NCBI GenBank assembly: GCA_945862195.1
Contig: CAMAXR010000004.1
Location: 1-48,930 of the forward strand
Origin: Hylemonella gracilis
GTDB lineage: Bacteria > Pseudomonadota > Gammaproteobacteria > Burkholderiales > Burkholderiaceae_C
DNA length: 48,930 nt
Direction: 5' to 3'
In this document: positions 45,561 through 48,930 of the stretch, piece by piece
Layout: every line of letters begins with the position of its first letter
How positions within the stretch are numbered: the first letter of the stretch is position 1
The notes under the pieces: model-generated
The model's database searches: none
The model's input: the letters and a program-made list of their open reading frames with translations, nothing else
Told to the model about the DNA's origin: nothing
Program-made: the position numbers and the translations under genes

Positions 45561-46744
45561 TTGGCGACTTGAGGTTTAGACCCTGGCTTGGGTGCCGCCG
45601 GTTGGCTAGTCAGCAGACGTTGCACTCGGTCGTTGTTGAGGTGAAAGGCCCCTTCTGTGACCACCATTTCACCTTGAGTCAGCCCTTTAAGCACAGGTCG
45701 ATTGCCTTCTACAGCGGGCTCCAGATCCACAGGCGTGAGCCTAAAAATGCGGGGTTGGATTTGCACAAACACATGGTCTCGGTCGTTGTCGCGCACCACA
45801 GCTGAGCTGGGGATAAGCGGCACCATCTTGCCGTTGGAGTCCACCTTCATGTTCATCAACATCATGGGTTTGATGTCGCGCTTAGGATTAGACAATTGCG
45901 TGCGAATAGCCACGGTACGGGTTTCAGGTTGAACGGTGTCACTGATGAACACAATTTCGCCTTTAAAAGACGTATCTAGGGCGGGTATTTCAATCGCCAC
46001 AGTTTGGTTTTTAGACACATAACGCGCCGCTTGCTCGGGTAAAGAGGCCACGGCCCAAACCGATGACAAATCGGCTATGGTAAATAAAGAGTCCCCCGGC
46101 TGCACCACCTGCCCTGCACTGACTTTGCGCTCCACCACCACACCGCCTTGCTTGGCACGCACATCCCCCTCAGGCTGAATGCGCCCCTGGTCTCTGAGTC
46201 GATCAATAGACATGCTGGGCAACCCTAAAAGCCGCAACTGATCTTCAGCAGCCCGTTGCTCGGCTCGTGCAATTGAGAGTTCCGATTCACGTTTTTGGAA
46301 TTCAGCTGAGCTGATCACATCGGCCTGAATCATTTGTTTGGCTCGTTCTACCGCCCGCTCAGCCAAAGCTAAGGCCGCACTGGCACGCAAATAAGTGAGC
46401 TGCGAGGTGGTGAGCTCAGGGCTGGAAATTTGCGCCAGCAATTGCCCTGGGCTAACCACATCACCCGTTTCGACTTGCACAGCGGTAATACGACCCGTGA
46501 GGCTGGCGCCAATGCGATTGACCAAGCGTTCGTTCACTTCAATGCGACCTGGGTGCGTTTGGCTGAACACAACCCAGCCCATTTGCACTTCGGCAGTTTT
46601 GTAATTGGCCTCTTGCGACTCCGACACCACAACTTCCATAGGGTCTGTTACCTGGGTTTCAACCGCGACCTTGGAATTGGATGGGTCGCCACAAGCGCTC
46701 AAGCACAAGACAGCACAAAGTAACCAAGAAAAATTGAAGTTCAT
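45557..46744 (-). CDS. RND periplasmic adaptor (CusB/CzcB-like), lipoprotein
   Basis: Lipobox LCLSACGDPS; RIEVNERLVNRIGASLTGRITAVQVETGDVVSPGQLLAQISSPEL; ATGA overlap with the RND permease. Confidence 0.92.
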   Translation of the reverse strand: MNFNFSWLLCAVLCLSACGDPSNSKVAVETQVTDPMEVVVSESQEANYKTAEVQMGWVVFSQTHPGRIEVNERLVNRIGASLTGRITAVQVETGDVVSPGQLLAQISSPELTTSQLTYLRASAALALAERAVERAKQMIQADVISSAEFQKRESELSIARAEQRAAEDQLRLLGLPSMSIDRLRDQGRIQPEGDVRAKQGGVVVERKVSAGQVVQPGDSLFTIADLSSVWAVASLPEQAARYVSKNQTVAIEIPALDTSFKGEIVFISDTVQPETRTVAIRTQLSNPKRDIKPMMLMNMKVDSNGKMVPLIPSSAVVRDNDRDHVFVQIQPRIFRLTPVDLEPAVEGNRPVLKGLTQGEMVVTEGAFHLNNDRVQRLLTSQPAAPKPGSKPQVAK

Positions 46745-46750
46745 AGAGAC

Positions 46751-48052
46751 TTATAAGGGATTGGTTTGGGCATATTGACCACTTAGCAGTTCCAACTGAA
46801 TACGCGCTGCCTGCAACTGAAACCGTGCCTCCAGCAAATCGATTCGAACCGACTGCAACACCCGCTGCGCGTCCAGTACGTCAATAATGCCGCGCTCTCC
46901 AAAACGGTATGCAGATTGGGCCACGCGCAAGGCAGATTCCGCTTCTTTAATGGCGCCTTTGCTCAAGGCCTCAATGCGGGAGCGCGCAATTTCTAAGGCT
47001 TTCCAAGACTGAAATATCTGCTGCTTGAGCTCTGCAGCTCGGCCATCGAGCATCATGCGCATTCGATTGAGCTCAGTGAGCTGCTCTGCAATAGGGCCTT
47101 CTTTTTGATCGAGCAAAGGAATTTGCACTTGAAGCCCCATCACGTTTTGCGTCAACTGGGCATCGGTGGTTTGCGTGTATCGAAGCTCAACTCCGGGCCA
47201 CTTAGAAGCCCGAGTGGACTGCAGCGCATGCTCCAAACGAGCCACTTGGCTCCTGATGGTCATCAGTTCAGGGTTGAGTTCTTGGGCTTGAGCCTGAAGG
47301 TTTTCAAGGCTGGGCACAAACACATCATCACCCAGCAATCCTTCTGGCAGCCAGTGTGTGGGTAAGTTGCCTGCTGCCAAGCGGTTGATGCCCAAAAGCA
47401 CTTGCTCTGCTTGCAGGCTAGCCGTTTGATAGCGCTGCCGGGCATTGATCACCTCTGCGTCAGCCTTAATCAACTCATAGCGTGGGGCCTCGCCACTTTC
47501 CACCCGAATGCGTATACGGTCTCTCACCAGCAACAGCAAGTCGTAATCGTCTTGGAGGACACGCCCTAAGTCACGGCGCAAAAAGTACTCGTAAGTTCGG
47601 CTTTGAATATCGGCTACCAAGTCCTGACGGGCCATGGCCACCTTGTACTGGCTCTCTTGCTCACCCATTTCAAACGCCCTGATGCGGGAGCCGCGAGCGC
47701 TGGGGTTTTCAATAAACTGAGCTAAGGTCCAAGCCTGCACTGAACCGGGTACCGCACTGGCCATACGAGCCTGATCTTGCCCCTGCGCCCACTCCAGCTT
47801 GGGGTTAGCTAATGCTTTAGAGCTCAACGTGGCTGCACGTGATTGGTCTTTAAGCCGCAAAGTGTCTTGGTAACGCGGGTTGTGCTCCAACACTTTACGG
47901 GTGAGTGCCTCCATGGAAAACGGCACTGCCAAAGGTACTTTTGTATCCACACTTTGAGCCAATGCCGACCAATAAGCGGCACATATGAGCGCCAAAACAA
48001 GATGGCCTATCGATTTGGGCGATAGCAATTTCATCCGTAGGGAAGCTTTCAA
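46751..48052 (-). CDS. TolC-family outer membrane efflux protein (CusC/CzcC-like)
   Basis: Signal peptide; coiled TolC-like helices; SAYRFGERGIIDVLDAQRVLQSVRIDLLEARFQLQAARIQLELLSG. Confidence 0.92.
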   Translation of the reverse strand: MKASLRMKLLSPKSIGHLVLALICAAYWSALAQSVDTKVPLAVPFSMEALTRKVLEHNPRYQDTLRLKDQSRAATLSSKALANPKLEWAQGQDQARMASAVPGSVQAWTLAQFIENPSARGSRIRAFEMGEQESQYKVAMARQDLVADIQSRTYEYFLRRDLGRVLQDDYDLLLLVRDRIRIRVESGEAPRYELIKADAEVINARQRYQTASLQAEQVLLGINRLAAGNLPTHWLPEGLLGDDVFVPSLENLQAQAQELNPELMTIRSQVARLEHALQSTRASKWPGVELRYTQTTDAQLTQNVMGLQVQIPLLDQKEGPIAEQLTELNRMRMMLDGRAAELKQQIFQSWKALEIARSRIEALSKGAIKEAESALRVAQSAYRFGERGIIDVLDAQRVLQSVRIDLLEARFQLQAARIQLELLSGQYAQTNPL

Positions 48053-48186
48053 GATGTTTGGTGAAGAACCATCTTACGTGTTAAGCCCACAATTCAGAAA
48101 AATGGGGCTGACATTCCCACAAGATAGTTATGAGAATTAAAGACCCCAGTAGTGAGAATGACACCCAAAAACTGAACACAAGCTCA

Positions 48187-48270
48187 ATCACGAATCACCT
48201 TGCCAAACACCGTGTAGCCATGGCCATCTGGCGAAGGCGCATTGAGACCACTGTCGTCCCAATCAAGGCT
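48187..48270 (-). pseudogene. Possible remnant of a cyclophilin-type peptidyl-prolyl isomerase (C-terminal fragment)
   Basis: Minus-strand frame FSLDWDDSGLNAPSPDGHGYTVFGKVIRD* resembles the GYTVFGKVI region of cyclophilins; bounded by an in-frame TAG upstream. Confidence 0.35.
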
Positions 48271-48296
48271 GAACTACAAGTCACTGGCCCTCCCTT

Positions 48297-48572
48297 TTAA
48301 TACACCGTATCGTGGTCACCCACATTCACCGGGATGATCTGCCCGTCTTGTATCAACAGCTCAAGCGTGATGCGGTATGACAGGTTGATCGACACCGAAT
48401 GCAGGCCATCCAGCTTGCCGCTTAAGGGGTGCAGGCGCAGTGAGGGATGGGCCGGGTTGGCCTCAAGCACTTGCAGGGTTTTGATGTATTGCTGACGCAG
48501 GTCGGGGTGGCGTTTCAGGAAGCGCGCAGCTCGGCGGTTGTACTGCTCGGTGAAGACAAGAGCAAAGGGCAT
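48297..48572 (-). CDS. RelE/ParE-superfamily toxin
   Basis: MPFALVFTEQYNRRAARFLKRHPDLRQQYIKTLQVLEANPAHPSLRLHPLSGKLDGLHSVSINLSYRITLELLIQDGQIIPVNVGDHDTVY. Alternative GTG start at 48599 would overlap the antitoxin stop. Confidence 0.85.
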   Translation of the reverse strand: MPFALVFTEQYNRRAARFLKRHPDLRQQYIKTLQVLEANPAHPSLRLHPLSGKLDGLHSVSINLSYRITLELLIQDGQIIPVNVGDHDTVY

Positions 48573-48595
48573 CTTAAGCGTAGCGTCAGCCGGGC

Positions 48596-48850
48596 TCACA
48601 TGGCATCCAGCCGCGCCAGGTGGGCCTCGGGCGACTCTTGAACCATGCGGCCTGCGGCCAGGTCGGCGCGGGTCTGGGCCAGCGCAGCGTCCAGCTCGCA
48701 TCCACGCAGGTAGTGGTACTGCGCCATGTCCATCACCACAAACTTGTCTTTGCCGCGCACCGACACAATCGCCTCGGGCGCGGTGCTCAGGGCGAGTTCA
48801 ATGGCAGAGATGCCCTTGGTTTTAAGATCGTTGGCGCTGATGTGGGACAT
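48596..48850 (-). CDS. Phd/YefM-like type II antitoxin
   Basis: MSHISANDLKTKGISAIELALSTAPEAIVSVRGKDKFVVMDMAQYHYLRGCELDAALAQTRADLAAGR; immediately upstream of the RelE-like toxin; aggagc SD. Confidence 0.82.
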   Translation of the reverse strand: MSHISANDLKTKGISAIELALSTAPEAIVSVRGKDKFVVMDMAQYHYLRGCELDAALAQTRADLAAGRMVQESPEAHLARLDAM

Positions 48851-48866
48851 GGCGGGCTCCTAGAGA

Positions 48867-48926
48867 GTGCTCAAGCAGATTGCTAATCATACGGTAAACA
48901 GCACTACTTAGAAAGTGATTGAGCAC
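48867..48926 (-). promoter_or_regulatory. Candidate TA promoter flanked by an 8-bp inverted repeat (possible autoregulatory operator)
   Basis: GTGCTCAA at 48867..48874 and TTGAGCAC at 48919..48926; minus-strand TATGAT -10-like hexamer lies between the arms. Confidence 0.35.
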
Positions 48927-48930
48927 ATTT

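Noticed and set aside
48120-48145. Fur- or metal-regulator-like AT-rich sequence upstream of the TolC-like gene
   Set aside because: No convincing dyad or consensus match; would be a guess.

Overview
The window is a 48.9 kb, almost fully coding chromosomal segment. Gene order and protein flavour look like Burkholderiales, probably Comamonadaceae; this is an inference, no taxonomy search was possible. No rRNA, tRNA, CRISPR array, IS element or prophage was recognised. Left to right: 3' end of modC; a TPR/Gly-rich protein; esterase; GNAT; quinone-oxidoreductase-like protein; Bug-type binding protein; ygfZ; a mltG-tmk-holB-pilZ-tatD-ankyrin run; ldcA-tadA-VOC; an M23 peptidase facing three tandem bactofilins; a guaB-mntA-hepT-guaA cluster, where an MNT/HepT toxin-antitoxin sits between the two GMP-biosynthesis genes and hepT carries a frameshift; rnfH-ratA / smpB; a rimP-nusA-infB-rbfA-truB-typA operon; a yejABEF-type peptide ABC importer; fabI; an Orn/Lys/Arg decarboxylase; an MFS exporter; a Bug-Ldh2 pair; a heavy-metal RND operon (cusC/cusB/cusA-like) that continues into a PII-like gene and a Bug binding protein; and a Phd/RelE-type TA pair at the right edge. 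The observations most worth a second look are the three-bactofilin + M23 module, the guaBA-embedded frameshifted MntA-HepT, and the RND-PII-Bug operon. All of these extend known families. I saw no wholly unknown system that I could defend.
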